From: Polynucleobacter sp. 73C-SIWE
GTDB lineage: Bacteria > Pseudomonadota > Gammaproteobacteria > Burkholderiales > Burkholderiaceae
Assembly (NCBI RefSeq): GCF_018882465.1
Contig: NZ_JACVOK010000001.1
Span: forward strand, 310,001-374,000
Reading direction: 5' to 3'
Length of the DNA: 64,000 bases
The number at the start of each line of letters is the position of its first letter. The stretch's first letter is position 1. The notes beneath the pieces were generated by a model that saw only the letters and a program-made list of their open reading frames with translations, had not been told where the DNA came from and did not search any database. A program made the translations under genes and the position numbers. This document shows, in pieces, positions 1 through 8,973 of the stretch.

Positions 1-205
1 CAGAAGCCTATTCGCTCTTGGTCTAGTATCTAAAAGTAAGTAATTACTGACCCAAAACGTCTCATAAATCCAACAGATAACAATTAAGTCATTGATTAAT
101 ATAGGTATTATTTCAAGGACCTAGAAATTCTTTGAGGCTAATTCCTACCCGTTTTACCATCAATCAAGGACTTAGAGCACCTTCCCAAAAAAGTTTTGCA
201 CAGAG

Positions 206-214
206 TTATCCACA
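206..214 (+). promoter_or_regulatory. Single consensus DnaA box
   Basis: The nine bases TTATCCACA match the consensus DnaA box exactly. It lies in the 263-base leader before the exbB-like gene. No second box, AT-rich unwinding element or replication gene is nearby, so this is not an origin. It could be a site for DnaA-linked regulation or a chance match. The rest of positions 1-263 shows no open reading frame with a start codon and no clear promoter. Confidence 0.4.
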
Positions 215-263
215 GGCTAGCTTTCTGAAAGGGGCTTTTTAATTCAGCTAAAGTACTGAGCTT

Positions 264-890
264 ATGTACTCAATCTTACTATCCGCTGGCTGGCCCATCT
301 GGCCTCTTTTACTTATTTCGATTATTGGCTTAGCGATCGTATTGGAGCGTAGCTGGTATTTGCGGCAAATTCACATATTTCCAAAAGACTGTTTAGAGAC
401 AGCTTTTAGTCTTTGCAATCAAATGCTTAAAGACAATAAGCCCTCAGATGCTCAAATTAGCGCGCTAACCCAACTATCCCCAGCAAGTCCCTTGCTAGCC
501 TGTGTTTTAAAAGAAAAGCTTAATGGCAGCAGTTCTGATGCAGCACTTGAAGAGCTCCAAGCGGTGGCCCAGATGACTTGGTTCAAATTGGATCGCTACC
601 TAGGGATTCTGGCAACGATTGCCACCATCGCCCCCTTGCTAGGTTTATTTGGAACTGTCGTTGGCATGATCGAAATCTTTGGTAGCCAAGGAGCGATCAA
701 TGGCGCTGGTAGCCCACAACAACTAGCCCATGGAATTTCTGTTGCACTTTATAACACCGCGTTTGGATTGCTCATTGCCATTCCTGCACTGGCGGCATGG
801 CGAGGATTGCGCGCTCTTGCAAATGAGCGTCAACGCGAATGTGAAGAGTTTACGCGCCAGCTATTTAAAAAACTCTATTCGCAATCGTAA
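264..890 (+). CDS. exbB: MotA/TolQ/ExbB proton channel family protein
   Basis: Inner-membrane proton-channel subunit of the ExbB/TolQ family, 208 residues. Three hydrophobic segments are visible at about 8-27, 114-138 and 157-180. The second and third carry the family's small-residue-rich APLLGLFGTVVGM motif (123-135) and a conserved Thr/Pro helix. With the ExbD-like protein it would couple proton-motive force to an energy-transducing partner such as TonB. The stop overlaps the next start (TAATG), so the pair is translationally coupled. It heads an operon with lpxK and kdsB, an arrangement common in betaproteobacteria. It is distinct from the tolQ at 7.1 kb. No TonB is adjacent, so the partner is unknown. 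Confidence 0.88.
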   Translation: MYSILLSAGWPIWPLLLISIIGLAIVLERSWYLRQIHIFPKDCLETAFSLCNQMLKDNKPSDAQISALTQLSPASPLLACVLKEKLNGSSSDAALEELQAVAQMTWFKLDRYLGILATIATIAPLLGLFGTVVGMIEIFGSQGAINGAGSPQQLAHGISVALYNTAFGLLIAIPALAAWRGLRALANERQRECEEFTRQLFKKLYSQS

Positions 891-1357
891 TGAGTTGGTT
901 AAGCCTGCACTCGTCATCTAAGAGAAGTTTTTCTCTTGGAACCACTCCAGCTTCTGCTGAACCAGAAATCAACCTCATTCCCTTTATTGATGTTTTATTA
1001 GTAGTACTGATCTTTTTGATGATCTCCACTACCTTTACCCGCTATCAAGAATTAGCGATTACTTTACCAACTGCAAATGGTAGCGAAAGCCAGACAGACA
1101 ATAAACAAGTTCACATCGCAGTAAGTCGTGATGGTCGCTTTGCTATCAATGGCAAGGTGACTGATCGTAGTGGGCTGAGTGGAGCCTTAATGCAACTAAG
1201 CAATCAAAGTACCAGCACAAAAGATGGTGTCAGTAATATTCAAGTCAATATTGATGCTGATGCCAGAGCACCGCATCAAGCTGTCATGAGCGCTCTAGAG
1301 GCTGCGCGTGATGCTAATCTATCGAATATTGTATTTAGCAGTCAAACCAAAAAGTAA
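890..1357 (+). CDS. exbD: ExbD/TolR family biopolymer transport protein
   Basis: Partner of the preceding ExbB-like channel, 155 residues. One transmembrane helix (about 30-47) contains the motif PFIDVLLVVLIFLM, with the conserved proton-carrying Asp at residue 34. A periplasmic domain follows (about 60-155). The start codon overlaps the stop of the upstream gene by one base, and lpxK follows after 23 bases. The family forms a 5:2 ExbB:ExbD complex powering outer-membrane import or envelope processes. Whether this copy serves TonB or something linked to lipopolysaccharide is not shown by the sequence. Confidence 0.88.
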   Translation: MSWLSLHSSSKRSFSLGTTPASAEPEINLIPFIDVLLVVLIFLMISTTFTRYQELAITLPTANGSESQTDNKQVHIAVSRDGRFAINGKVTDRSGLSGALMQLSNQSTSTKDGVSNIQVNIDADARAPHQAVMSALEAARDANLSNIVFSSQTKK

Positions 1358-1380
1358 GTCCAGGAAAAATTACCCTCATC

Positions 1381-2466
1381 ATGGCGCGCTCTTTTTTTCG
1401 TAAAGCCCCTCAATTTTGGGAAAAGCGCGGGCCCACTGCTCTCCTGCTTTGGCCACTGTCTTGGGTTTACGGTTTGGTCTTGCGGATTCGCAAACTTATT
1501 CAAGATTTAGGCCTCATCAATCGTCAAGCTGCGCCAGTTCCCATCATCATTGTCGGCAATATTCGGGTAGGCGGTACTGGCAAGACGCCAATTGTGATTG
1601 CACTTGCGCAGCGCTTGGCACAACTGGGATGGCGGCCAGGCATTATCAGTCGCGGTTATGGATCTTCTACACAAACTCAACCCGTGCAAGTACGCAGCGA
1701 TTCAGATCCGATGCAGGTGGGTGATGAACCCGTACTGATTGCAAAGCGTACACATGAAGAATTTCCGATTTGGGTATTTCCAAAACGTCAGCAAAGTATT
1801 AAGGCGCTACTCAAACAATCACCCGAAGTGAATGTCATCATCAGCGATGATGGCTTGCAACATAGTAGTCTATCCCGTTGGCCTGCACGAGAAGGTGGCC
1901 GCGATATTGAATTTGTAGTGCGCGATGGGCGTGGTGAAGGTAACGGCTTTTTATTACCAGCCGGGCCTTTGCGCGAACCTGCCAATCGGGCCCGTGATGC
2001 TACCTTACAGACCGAGTCTTCCAGCAGCAATAAAAGTGGTTTATCAGAAGAGTATTTTGAAGGCCGACGCACTTTTGCCTTAGTAGGCACTTTAGATGCG
2101 CCATATCAGCTTCATCACCCAGAAAATACTCAAACACTTGCGCAGATTTCTGAGCAGTACTTGCCGGATCAAATCAGTGCTGTGGCAGCGCTTGGCAATC
2201 CCCAGCGTTTTTTTGCTGCCCTCCAAAAACAAGGTGTCACAGGTAAATGGATCCCATTACCAGATCATGCAAGCTATACCCAGGACTTTTTTAATGGCAT
2301 TCAGTCACAATGCATTTTGATCACCGAAAAAGATGCCGTGAAATGCGCTGCCATTAGCGATGAGCGCATTTGGGTAGTGCCAATGAGCTTAAATCTACCG
2401 AATGACTTGATAGACTGGGTGCAGTCAATCCTGCAAAGACCTGATCCCCATCGCTATAACCTGTAA
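1381..2466 (+). CDS. lpxK: Tetraacyldisaccharide 4'-kinase
   Basis: Lipid A biosynthesis kinase that phosphorylates the 4' position of the tetraacyl disaccharide at the inner membrane to give lipid IVA. The protein has 361 residues. It has a hydrophobic N-terminal anchor (about 19-34) and the family P-loop GGTGKT at 64-69 just after a VGNIRVGG stretch. A DDGLQH motif near residue 157 is also typical of LpxK. The segment after DDGLQH is a little longer than usual and rich in Ser/Arg. The gene sits between exbD and a Trm112-like gene, ahead of kdsB, so lipid A and KDO activation are transcribed together. Confidence 0.95.
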   Translation: MARSFFRKAPQFWEKRGPTALLLWPLSWVYGLVLRIRKLIQDLGLINRQAAPVPIIIVGNIRVGGTGKTPIVIALAQRLAQLGWRPGIISRGYGSSTQTQPVQVRSDSDPMQVGDEPVLIAKRTHEEFPIWVFPKRQQSIKALLKQSPEVNVIISDDGLQHSSLSRWPAREGGRDIEFVVRDGRGEGNGFLLPAGPLREPANRARDATLQTESSSSNKSGLSEEYFEGRRTFALVGTLDAPYQLHHPENTQTLAQISEQYLPDQISAVAALGNPQRFFAALQKQGVTGKWIPLPDHASYTQDFFNGIQSQCILITEKDAVKCAAISDERIWVVPMSLNLPNDLIDWVQSILQRPDPHRYNL

Positions 2467-2513
2467 AGCCGCTTTGGTGTTCAATTTATGAAAGCGCTAA
2501 ACTGAGAACAATC

Positions 2514-2693
2514 ATGGATAAACGTTTACTCGAAATTTTAGTATGCCCTTTATGCAAAAGCCCTTTGCATTTAGATGCTGCCAAGCATGAACTCATTTGC
2601 AAGGCTGATCGCTTGGCTTACCCCATTCGCGATGATGTGCCTGTCATGTTGGTAGATGAGGCGCGTGCTCTTAGCGCCGATGAAGCACTCTAA
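2514..2693 (+). CDS. Trm112 family zinc-ribbon protein
   Basis: Short 59-residue protein of the Trm112/YcaR family. It has Cys11, Cys14 and Cys29 in a CPLCKSPL...LICK arrangement typical of a small zinc-ribbon-like fold. It ends in the family's acidic tail after the motif [13 protein letters not shown]. Members are found between lpxK and kdsB in many proteobacteria, exactly as here. The eukaryotic homologue activates methyltransferases, but the bacterial role is not well defined. The ATG at 2514 gives the expected length; no strong ribosome site is visible. Confidence 0.9.
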   Translation: MDKRLLEILVCPLCKSPLHLDAAKHELICKADRLAYPIRDDVPVMLVDEARALSADEAL

Positions 2694-2716
2694 ATAATTC
2701 ATTCAATATCTTTTGC

Positions 2717-3484
2717 ATGAGTACTCATCAATCTCCTGACTTTTTAGTTGTCATACCTGCAAGACTGGGGTCTACTAGATTGCCACGCAAACCACTTGCG
2801 GATATTGGCGGCAAGCCAATGGTGGTTCGGGTTGCAGAGCGTGCTAAGCAATCCCTTGCGCAGAGCGTCGTAGTTGCAACAGATTCACCAGAGATTGAGG
2901 CAGCTTGCGCTGCGCATCGTATTGATTGCTTGCTTACCAGCCCCGATCATCCTACCGGCACTGATCGTCTTGCTGAAGTTGCACAGTTACTTAAACTCCC
3001 AGCCAATGCCTTGATTGTGAATGTGCAAGGTGATGAACCCCTCATTCCACCAGAACTGATTAATCAAGTTGCCCAAACTTTGGCCAACAATGCTCAATGC
3101 GCCATCTCAACTATTGCAGTACCCATTAGCGATACATCTGAAATTGAAAACCCTAATGTTGTCAAAGTAGTGCTCAATCGCTCAGGAGAGGCCTTGTATT
3201 TTTCAAGAGCGCCAATTCCATTTGTCAGAGATGGACACAACACTCAAGCCACTCGGCATCTTCGCCATTTAGGCATTTATGCCTACCGAGCTGACTTTTT
3301 ACAGGCCTATACCCGCTTAGAGCCCTCACCCCCAGAACAAGCAGAGGCTTTAGAGCAATTACGCGCCCTCTGGAACGGCTACCGAATTGCGGTTCATACG
3401 GCTTCAGAGGCCCCTCCAGCAGGTGTAGATACACCAGAGGACCTAGAGCGGGTCAGAAAACTATTGGGCAACACCCAGGCCTAA
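2717..3484 (+). CDS. kdsB: 3-deoxy-manno-octulosonate cytidylyltransferase
   Basis: Activates KDO with CTP to CMP-KDO for the inner core of lipopolysaccharide, in the cytoplasm. The protein has 255 residues, the usual length. The nucleotide-binding signature [15 protein letters not shown] lies at 13-27, and the [12 protein letters not shown] motif that positions the metal is near residue 97. The gene follows lpxK and the Trm112-like gene with 23 bases between, which fits an LPS operon. A 107-base gap then precedes adk. Confidence 0.96.
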   Translation: MSTHQSPDFLVVIPARLGSTRLPRKPLADIGGKPMVVRVAERAKQSLAQSVVVATDSPEIEAACAAHRIDCLLTSPDHPTGTDRLAEVAQLLKLPANALIVNVQGDEPLIPPELINQVAQTLANNAQCAISTIAVPISDTSEIENPNVVKVVLNRSGEALYFSRAPIPFVRDGHNTQATRHLRHLGIYAYRADFLQAYTRLEPSPPEQAEALEQLRALWNGYRIAVHTASEAPPAGVDTPEDLERVRKLLGNTQA

Positions 3485-3528
3485 GAGGCTTTTGTTAAGC
3501 AGCCAGAGTTTCTCGGGGATAATCCTAG

Positions 3529-4257
<729 letters not shown>

Positions 4258-4267
4258 GTCCGCTCAA

Positions 4268-5239
4268 TTGGCAGCCAAAAAAGCATTAATCATCGGCATT
4301 ACCGGGCAAGATGGTGCTTACTTAGCAAAGCATCTCTTATCCAAAGGGTATGAAGTAACGGGCTCATCACGCGATGTAATGGCCTCTTCTTTTAACAATC
4401 TCAATACCGTTGGTATTCGCAATCAAGTTAAATTCATTTCTGTATCGATTAATGACTTTAGAAGCGTCTTTAATGCAATTCAGCAAGCCGACCCAGATGA
4501 GATCTATAACCTGGCAGGCCAAACCTCAGTAGGCCTCTCCTTTGATCAACCGGTTGAGGCGATTGAGAGTATTGCCATTGGTACGCTCAATATTTTGGAG
4601 GTCATTCGCCTTCTCAATAAGCCAGTACGTTTTTATAATGCTGGCTCAAGCGAGTGCTTTGGTGATACCGGAGATACTCCGGCCAATGAACAAACTCCAT
4701 TTGCACCGCGAAGTCCTTATGCAGTCGCTAAATCTACTGCCAAGTGGCTTATTAATAGCTATCGCGAATCCTATGGTCTATTTGCTTGCACTGGGATCCT
4801 GTTTAACCATGAGTCACCTTTGCGCCCGGAACGTTTTGTAACGCAAAAAATTATTGCTGGCGCAGCTAAGATTAAAGCTAGTCAACTCGATAAGCTGCAA
4901 TTAGGTAATTTAGATATCTCACGTGACTGGGGTTGGGCCCCTGAATACGTTGAGGCAATGTGGCTCATGATGCAACTGGACAAGCCAGATGACTTTGTCA
5001 TTGCTACCGGCAGAAAAGAATCGCTGAAATATTTTGTTGCCAAGTCTTTTGAATACTTTAATTTAGATTGGCAAAAGTATGTTGAGATTGAACCCAGCTT
5101 CTTTCGTCCCAACGAAATCGTCTCAAGCGTTGGCAATCCCGAAAAAGCTCTCAAAGTATTGGGCTGGAAGAAGCCAACCGATATTGATGGGGTAATTCAA
5201 ATGATGTGTGCTGAACAAGCCAAGAAATATCAGCACTAA
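4268..5239 (+). CDS. gmd: GDP-mannose 4,6-dehydratase
   Basis: Short-chain dehydrogenase/reductase-fold enzyme, 323 residues, shorter than the roughly 370 of the E. coli protein. The NAD(P)-binding motif GITGQDG is at 10-16. The catalytic residues are visible as Ser127-Ser128-Glu129 and Tyr151-x3-Lys155 (YAVAK). The motif GILFNHESPLRPERFVTQKI is typical of Gmd. It would make GDP-4-keto-6-deoxy-mannose, precursor of GDP-L-fucose, GDP-D-rhamnose or GDP-perosamine. The start appears to be TTG at 4268, because no ATG precedes the nucleotide motif. It lies 10 bases after adk, with no epimerase/reductase (fcl, rmd) beside it. It may feed the fucosyltransferases at 28.8-30.8 kb. Confidence 0.85.
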   Translation: MAAKKALIIGITGQDGAYLAKHLLSKGYEVTGSSRDVMASSFNNLNTVGIRNQVKFISVSINDFRSVFNAIQQADPDEIYNLAGQTSVGLSFDQPVEAIESIAIGTLNILEVIRLLNKPVRFYNAGSSECFGDTGDTPANEQTPFAPRSPYAVAKSTAKWLINSYRESYGLFACTGILFNHESPLRPERFVTQKIIAGAAKIKASQLDKLQLGNLDISRDWGWAPEYVEAMWLMMQLDKPDDFVIATGRKESLKYFVAKSFEYFNLDWQKYVEIEPSFFRPNEIVSSVGNPEKALKVLGWKKPTDIDGVIQMMCAEQAKKYQH

Positions 5240-5259
5240 AAAGCAGTGTAGCGCCTAAG

Positions 5260-5706
5260 CTACTTAAGCTCTTTGAGCGCGCTCTCAAAAGACTCGATAT
5301 CTGCAAAGCTTCTATAGACTGAAGCAAAACGAATATAGGCCACTTTGTCTAAACGTTTGAGCTCACGCATTACCAACTCTCCTACGCGCTCGCTAGGGAT
5401 TTCCTTCTCACCAAGACTGAGCAGTTTTTCTTCGATCCGAGCAATTGATTCATCTACAGAGTCTGATGAGACTGGGCGCTTTCTCAGAGCCAGTTTGATA
5501 GAGCCAGCCAGCTTATCGTGGCTGTACTCTACGCGACTGCCATTCTTCTTCACAATAGCCGGCAAGGCTAATTCGACACGCTCATAGGTTGTAAAGCGTT
5601 TATCACATTTGGCACAACGACGGCGCCGACGAATGGTATCGCCTTCATCCGATACCCGAGTATCGAGAACTTGGGTATCGTCGTTATGGCAAAAAGGGCA
5701 GCGCAA
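5260..5706 (-). CDS. nrdR: Transcriptional repressor NrdR
   Basis: Zinc-ribbon/ATP-cone repressor of ribonucleotide reductase genes, 148 residues. The zinc ligands are Cys3, Cys6, Cys31 and Cys34, followed by a basic stretch (RRRRR). The ATP-cone domain spans about 49-139. It lies 28 bases downstream of glyA on the same strand, the usual betaproteobacterial pairing. It converges with gmd, with only 20 bases between their ends. No NrdR box was seen in this window, so its targets lie elsewhere. Confidence 0.97.
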   Translation of the reverse strand: MRCPFCHNDDTQVLDTRVSDEGDTIRRRRRCAKCDKRFTTYERVELALPAIVKKNGSRVEYSHDKLAGSIKLALRKRPVSSDSVDESIARIEEKLLSLGEKEIPSERVGELVMRELKRLDKVAYIRFASVYRSFADIESFESALKELK

Positions 5707-5734
5707 TGTGGGCTCTTTTCTTTAGTGCTTTAGA

Positions 5735-6979
5735 TTAACCGTACACCGGAAAACGCTTGGTGAGTTCAGCTACTTGAGCGCGCACCTTAGCAATGTTTGC
5801 CTCATCATTAGGGTTATCTAAAACATCGGCAATGAAGTTGCCTACCTGTCTTGCTTCTGCTTCTTTAAAGCCACGCGTTGTCATTGCAGGTGAACCCAAA
5901 CGAATACCACTTGTAACCATTGGTTTTTCTGGATCATTCGGAATGCCATTCTTATTACAGGTAATATGTGCATCACCTAAAACGCGCTCAGCTTCTTTGC
6001 CGGTCATTTTCTTAGCACGCAAATCCACCAACATCACATGTGAATCTGTACCGCCAGACACAATGCGCAGACCACGAGAGATCAATGTCTCTGCCAAGGC
6101 TTTGGCATTAGCAATCACTTGCTTTTGATAATCCTTGAAACTGGGTTCTTGCGCTTCTTTAAAAGCTACTGCTTTAGCAGCGATTACGTGCATCAAAGGA
6201 CCGCCCTGTAAGCCTGGGAAGACTGCAGAGTTAATGGCTTTCTCGTGCTCAGCCTTCATCAAGATGATGCCGCCACGAGGACCGCGCAAACTCTTGTGTG
6301 TAGTAGAGGTGACGATATCAGCGTGTGGCACTGGGTTTGGATACACACCAGCGGCGATCAGGCCAGAGTAATGGGCCATGTCTACCATGAAAATTGCGCC
6401 GACTTCTTTAGCTAACTTGCCAATGCGCTCCCAATCAATTACAAGGGAGTAAGCAGATGCACCAGCAATAATCAACTTAGGCTTATGCTCACGCGCCAAA
6501 CGCTCCATTTGCTCATAATCAATCGCTTCGTTTTTATCGAGGCCATAGGAGATGGGATTAAACCACTTACCGCTCATATTGAGTGCCATACCGTGAGTCA
6601 AGTGACCTCCTTCTGCCAGACTCATTCCCATAAAGGTATCGCCAGGTTTTAAGAATGCCAAGAACACGGCTTGGTTCGCAGATGCACCGCAATGGGGCTG
6701 TACGTTAGCAGCTTCAGCACCATACAGTGCTTTAACGCGATCAATTGCCAATTGCTCAGCAACGTCGACAAATTCACAACCGCCGTAATAACGCTTACCT
6801 GGATAGCCTTCAGCGTATTTATTGGTCAATTGAGAGCCCTGCGCCTCCATCACTGCTGGGGAGGCGTAATTCTCGGAGGCAATAAGCTCAATATGGTCCT
6901 CTTGGCGCTTATTTTCCTTTTGTACGGCTTCCCAAAGCTGGGGGTCGGTTTTGGCTAAATTGTTCTGACGGTCAAACAT
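5735..6979 (-). CDS. glyA: Serine hydroxymethyltransferase
   Basis: PLP enzyme interconverting serine + tetrahydrofolate and glycine + methylene-tetrahydrofolate, the main source of one-carbon units. The protein has 414 residues, full length. The PLP lysine is Lys229 in the [14 protein letters not shown] motif. The substrate-binding motif [15 protein letters not shown] is at 55-69, and the Asp of VDMAHYSGL (200) contacts the cofactor. The gene is divergent from tolQ across 76 bases and co-directional with nrdR. Confidence 0.98.
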   Translation of the reverse strand: MFDRQNNLAKTDPQLWEAVQKENKRQEDHIELIASENYASPAVMEAQGSQLTNKYAEGYPGKRYYGGCEFVDVAEQLAIDRVKALYGAEAANVQPHCGASANQAVFLAFLKPGDTFMGMSLAEGGHLTHGMALNMSGKWFNPISYGLDKNEAIDYEQMERLAREHKPKLIIAGASAYSLVIDWERIGKLAKEVGAIFMVDMAHYSGLIAAGVYPNPVPHADIVTSTTHKSLRGPRGGIILMKAEHEKAINSAVFPGLQGGPLMHVIAAKAVAFKEAQEPSFKDYQKQVIANAKALAETLISRGLRIVSGGTDSHVMLVDLRAKKMTGKEAERVLGDAHITCNKNGIPNDPEKPMVTSGIRLGSPAMTTRGFKEAEARQVGNFIADVLDNPNDEANIAKVRAQVAELTKRFPVYG

Positions 6980-7003
6980 GGTGATAATCCTGATGAAGTT
7001 GGA

Positions 7004-7030
7004 TTGTTGAGTTAATTAACTTAGTAAAAT
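7004..7030 (+). promoter_or_regulatory. Possible tolQ promoter with 12-bp palindrome
   Basis: In the 76-base divergent gap between glyA and tolQ, TTGTTG (7004-7009) and TAAAAT (7025-7030) resemble -35 and -10 boxes. Their 15-base spacing is shorter than ideal. Between them lies the perfect palindrome AGTTAATTAACT (7010-7021), which could be an operator or simply AT-rich spacer. This is pattern matching only. Confidence 0.3.
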
Positions 7031-7055
7031 CAACCTACATCATACAAAATCCACC

Positions 7056-7712
7056 ATGACCACTACACAAGACCTCTCCTTTCTCTCTCTAGTCCTCAAT
7101 GCCAGCCTATTAGTACAGCTGGTAATGTTGTTATTACTGGGGATGTCCATTGCCTCTTGGACGATCATTTTCAAGAAAACGGCTGTTTTACGTGGGGTTA
7201 GGCGTGATACAGAGCGCTTTGAGCGTGACTTTTGGTCTGGAGGCGATCTCGCCACCCTTTTAGAGTCCGCCCAACGCAATACCCGTAGCAATGCCGTCCT
7301 AGAACATATCTTCGAGGCGGGCATGCAAGAGTTCATGAAAGTGCGTGAAATTGATGCTGCCCGTCGCGCCATGAAAGCAACCTATCAACGTGAAATGGAT
7401 GCTCTTGAAGCCAACCTGCCTTTCTTAGCTTCGGTTGGTTCTGTGTCACCGTATATCGGCCTCTTTGGAACTGTATGGGGAATCATGCATGCTTTCCGCG
7501 GTTTAGCTAATGTTCAAAACGCTACCTTGGCAGCAGTGGCGCCTGGTATTGCTGAAGCACTAGTCGCAACAGCAATTGGATTGTTTGCGGCGATTCCTGC
7601 GGTAGTTGCTTATAACCGCGCTGCTACCGATGTAGATCGACTTGCGATTCGCTTCGAAACTTTTATTGAAGAATTTACAAATATTTTGCAACGTCAAGGT
7701 TCTGGAAAATAA
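7056..7712 (+). CDS. tolQ: Tol-Pal system protein TolQ
   Basis: Inner-membrane proton-channel subunit of Tol-Pal, which keeps the outer membrane attached during cell division. The protein has 218 residues. Transmembrane helices are at about 16-38, 122-146 and 163-185, with the family motif SPYIGLFGTVWGIM at 131-144. It is first in a complete tolQ-tolR-tolA-tolB-pal-cpoB run, and tolR begins two bases after its stop. The thioesterase gene ybgC, often upstream in gammaproteobacteria, is absent here. Confidence 0.96.
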   Translation: MTTTQDLSFLSLVLNASLLVQLVMLLLLGMSIASWTIIFKKTAVLRGVRRDTERFERDFWSGGDLATLLESAQRNTRSNAVLEHIFEAGMQEFMKVREIDAARRAMKATYQREMDALEANLPFLASVGSVSPYIGLFGTVWGIMHAFRGLANVQNATLAAVAPGIAEALVATAIGLFAAIPAVVAYNRAATDVDRLAIRFETFIEEFTNILQRQGSGK

Positions 7713-7714
7713 GC

Positions 7715-8137
7715 ATGGCTGGATCATCTCTTAGGAGAAGTACTAAACGTAGAGTGATGGCCGACATTAATGTCGTTCCATACATCGATGTGATGTTGGT
7801 GCTACTTGTGATCTTTATGGTTACGGCGCCAATGGTCAATCCTGGTGTCGTCAATTTACCTACTGTTGGTGGCGCCAAGGTGCAAGCATTACCACCGGTC
7901 TTTTTAACCATTGATGCCAATGAAAATGTCATCGTACGCAAAGATGGTGAACCTGTTCAAACCCTGAACCGCTTTGAGCTTGGCGCATTCGCCAGAACTC
8001 AAGCAGAAAAGTCTGCAGAGCAACCGGTTGTGCTGGCGGCTGATAAATCTATTAAGTACGAAGTAGTCATGGATGTGATGTCCAAGCTTAAAGAAAATGG
8101 TGTGAAACGCGTTGGCCTTGCAGTCAAGAGCCAATAA
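7715..8137 (+). CDS. tolR: Tol-Pal system protein TolR
   Basis: ExbD-type partner of TolQ, 140 residues. One transmembrane helix (about 22-40) carries the proton-handling Asp25 in the motif DINVVPYIDVMLVLLVIFMV. A periplasmic domain of about 95 residues follows. Position and spacing (two bases after tolQ) mark it as part of the Tol motor. It resembles the ExbD at 0.9 kb in the helix but little beyond, which supports two separate motors in the cell. Confidence 0.96.
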   Translation: MAGSSLRRSTKRRVMADINVVPYIDVMLVLLVIFMVTAPMVNPGVVNLPTVGGAKVQALPPVFLTIDANENVIVRKDGEPVQTLNRFELGAFARTQAEKSAEQPVVLAADKSIKYEVVMDVMSKLKENGVKRVGLAVKSQ

Positions 8138-8166
8138 GGCCAGACCAGAGCTCTTTTTATTTGCCT

Positions 8167-8970
8167 ATGAATTGCGCCCAAAGCTTACAACCCGATCTTT
8201 CTCCATTTAAACGAGGGCGGTTTACAAAAGAGGAAAGTACTAAACGCGCATTTAGTCTTTCACTGATTGCACATTTAGGTCTACTGGCCTTTTTAGTAAT
8301 CGGCATTAGCTGGAATAACAGTACCCCTTCTGGAGTTGAGGTAGAGCTATGGGATTCTGTGCCACAAGTTCAAAGCACGCCCGAACCCGAAATGAAAACA
8401 GTTGCCAAGGAAGAGGCTGCTGACATTGCGGTAAAGAAAAAGAAAGTAGAAAAAGAGCCGCCTAAAAAAGAAGTGGTGAAAGAAACTCCGAAGACAGTTA
8501 AGCCACCTCCACCCAAGGAAAAAGAGCAAGCTAAAAAGGCTGAAGCTCCTAAAGAACCCTCTGCGGCAGAAGTAAAAGCAAACGCTGCCGCTGAAAAAGT
8601 GCGCGCAGATCAATTGGCTCGTCTTCGTGCAGCTGCAGGCGCCGAAGGGGGCAGTGGCGGTACAGTTGGCAGCGGCGTTGGTGGTGGTGGCAACGCTCCC
8701 CCAGGCTGGACCGATAAAGTCATTAAAAAAGTAAAACCACTAATTGTGTTTAATGCTGAATCGGTCAGCGGCAACCCTGCAGCAGTCATTCAGGTAAGCC
8801 TTGCTCCAGATGGTGCCATTCTAAGCACTAGCATCCTCACATCGAGTGGCAATTCCGGCTGGGACCGCGCTGTATTGCTAGCCCTGTCTCGTGCAGAAAG
8901 CTTGCCAAAAGATGACAATGGCAAAATTCCACAACGCGAAGTAAAGCTAACCTTTAAACCGAAGGACTAA
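8167..8970 (+). CDS. tolA: Tol-Pal system protein TolA
   Basis: Periplasm-spanning link between the TolQR motor and TolB/Pal. The protein has a cytoplasmic N-terminus, a transmembrane helix at about 29-48, and a Lys/Pro/Glu-rich stretch (about 70-150). A glycine-rich hinge (about 155-175) is followed by a compact C-terminal TonB/TolA-like domain. At 267 residues it is much shorter than E. coli TolA (about 420), mainly in the central helix. I chose the ATG at 8167; an in-frame TTG two codons earlier (8161) is also possible. The gene follows tolR by 29 bases. Confidence 0.92.
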   Translation: MNCAQSLQPDLSPFKRGRFTKEESTKRAFSLSLIAHLGLLAFLVIGISWNNSTPSGVEVELWDSVPQVQSTPEPEMKTVAKEEAADIAVKKKKVEKEPPKKEVVKETPKTVKPPPPKEKEQAKKAEAPKEPSAAEVKANAAAEKVRADQLARLRAAAGAEGGSGGTVGSGVGGGGNAPPGWTDKVIKKVKPLIVFNAESVSGNPAAVIQVSLAPDGAILSTSILTSSGNSGWDRAVLLALSRAESLPKDDNGKIPQREVKLTFKPKD

Positions 8971-8973
8971 TGC

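Noticed and set aside
1..120. Open minus-strand frame of about 40 codons at the left edge
   Set aside because: It has no start codon and an in-frame stop just upstream at 121-123; chance openness is likely. Plus-strand frames also stop within about 40 bases, so no partial gene can be supported.
7040..7372. 110-codon ORF antisense to tolQ
   Set aside because: It is explained by the codon bias of tolQ; there is no promoter or domain.
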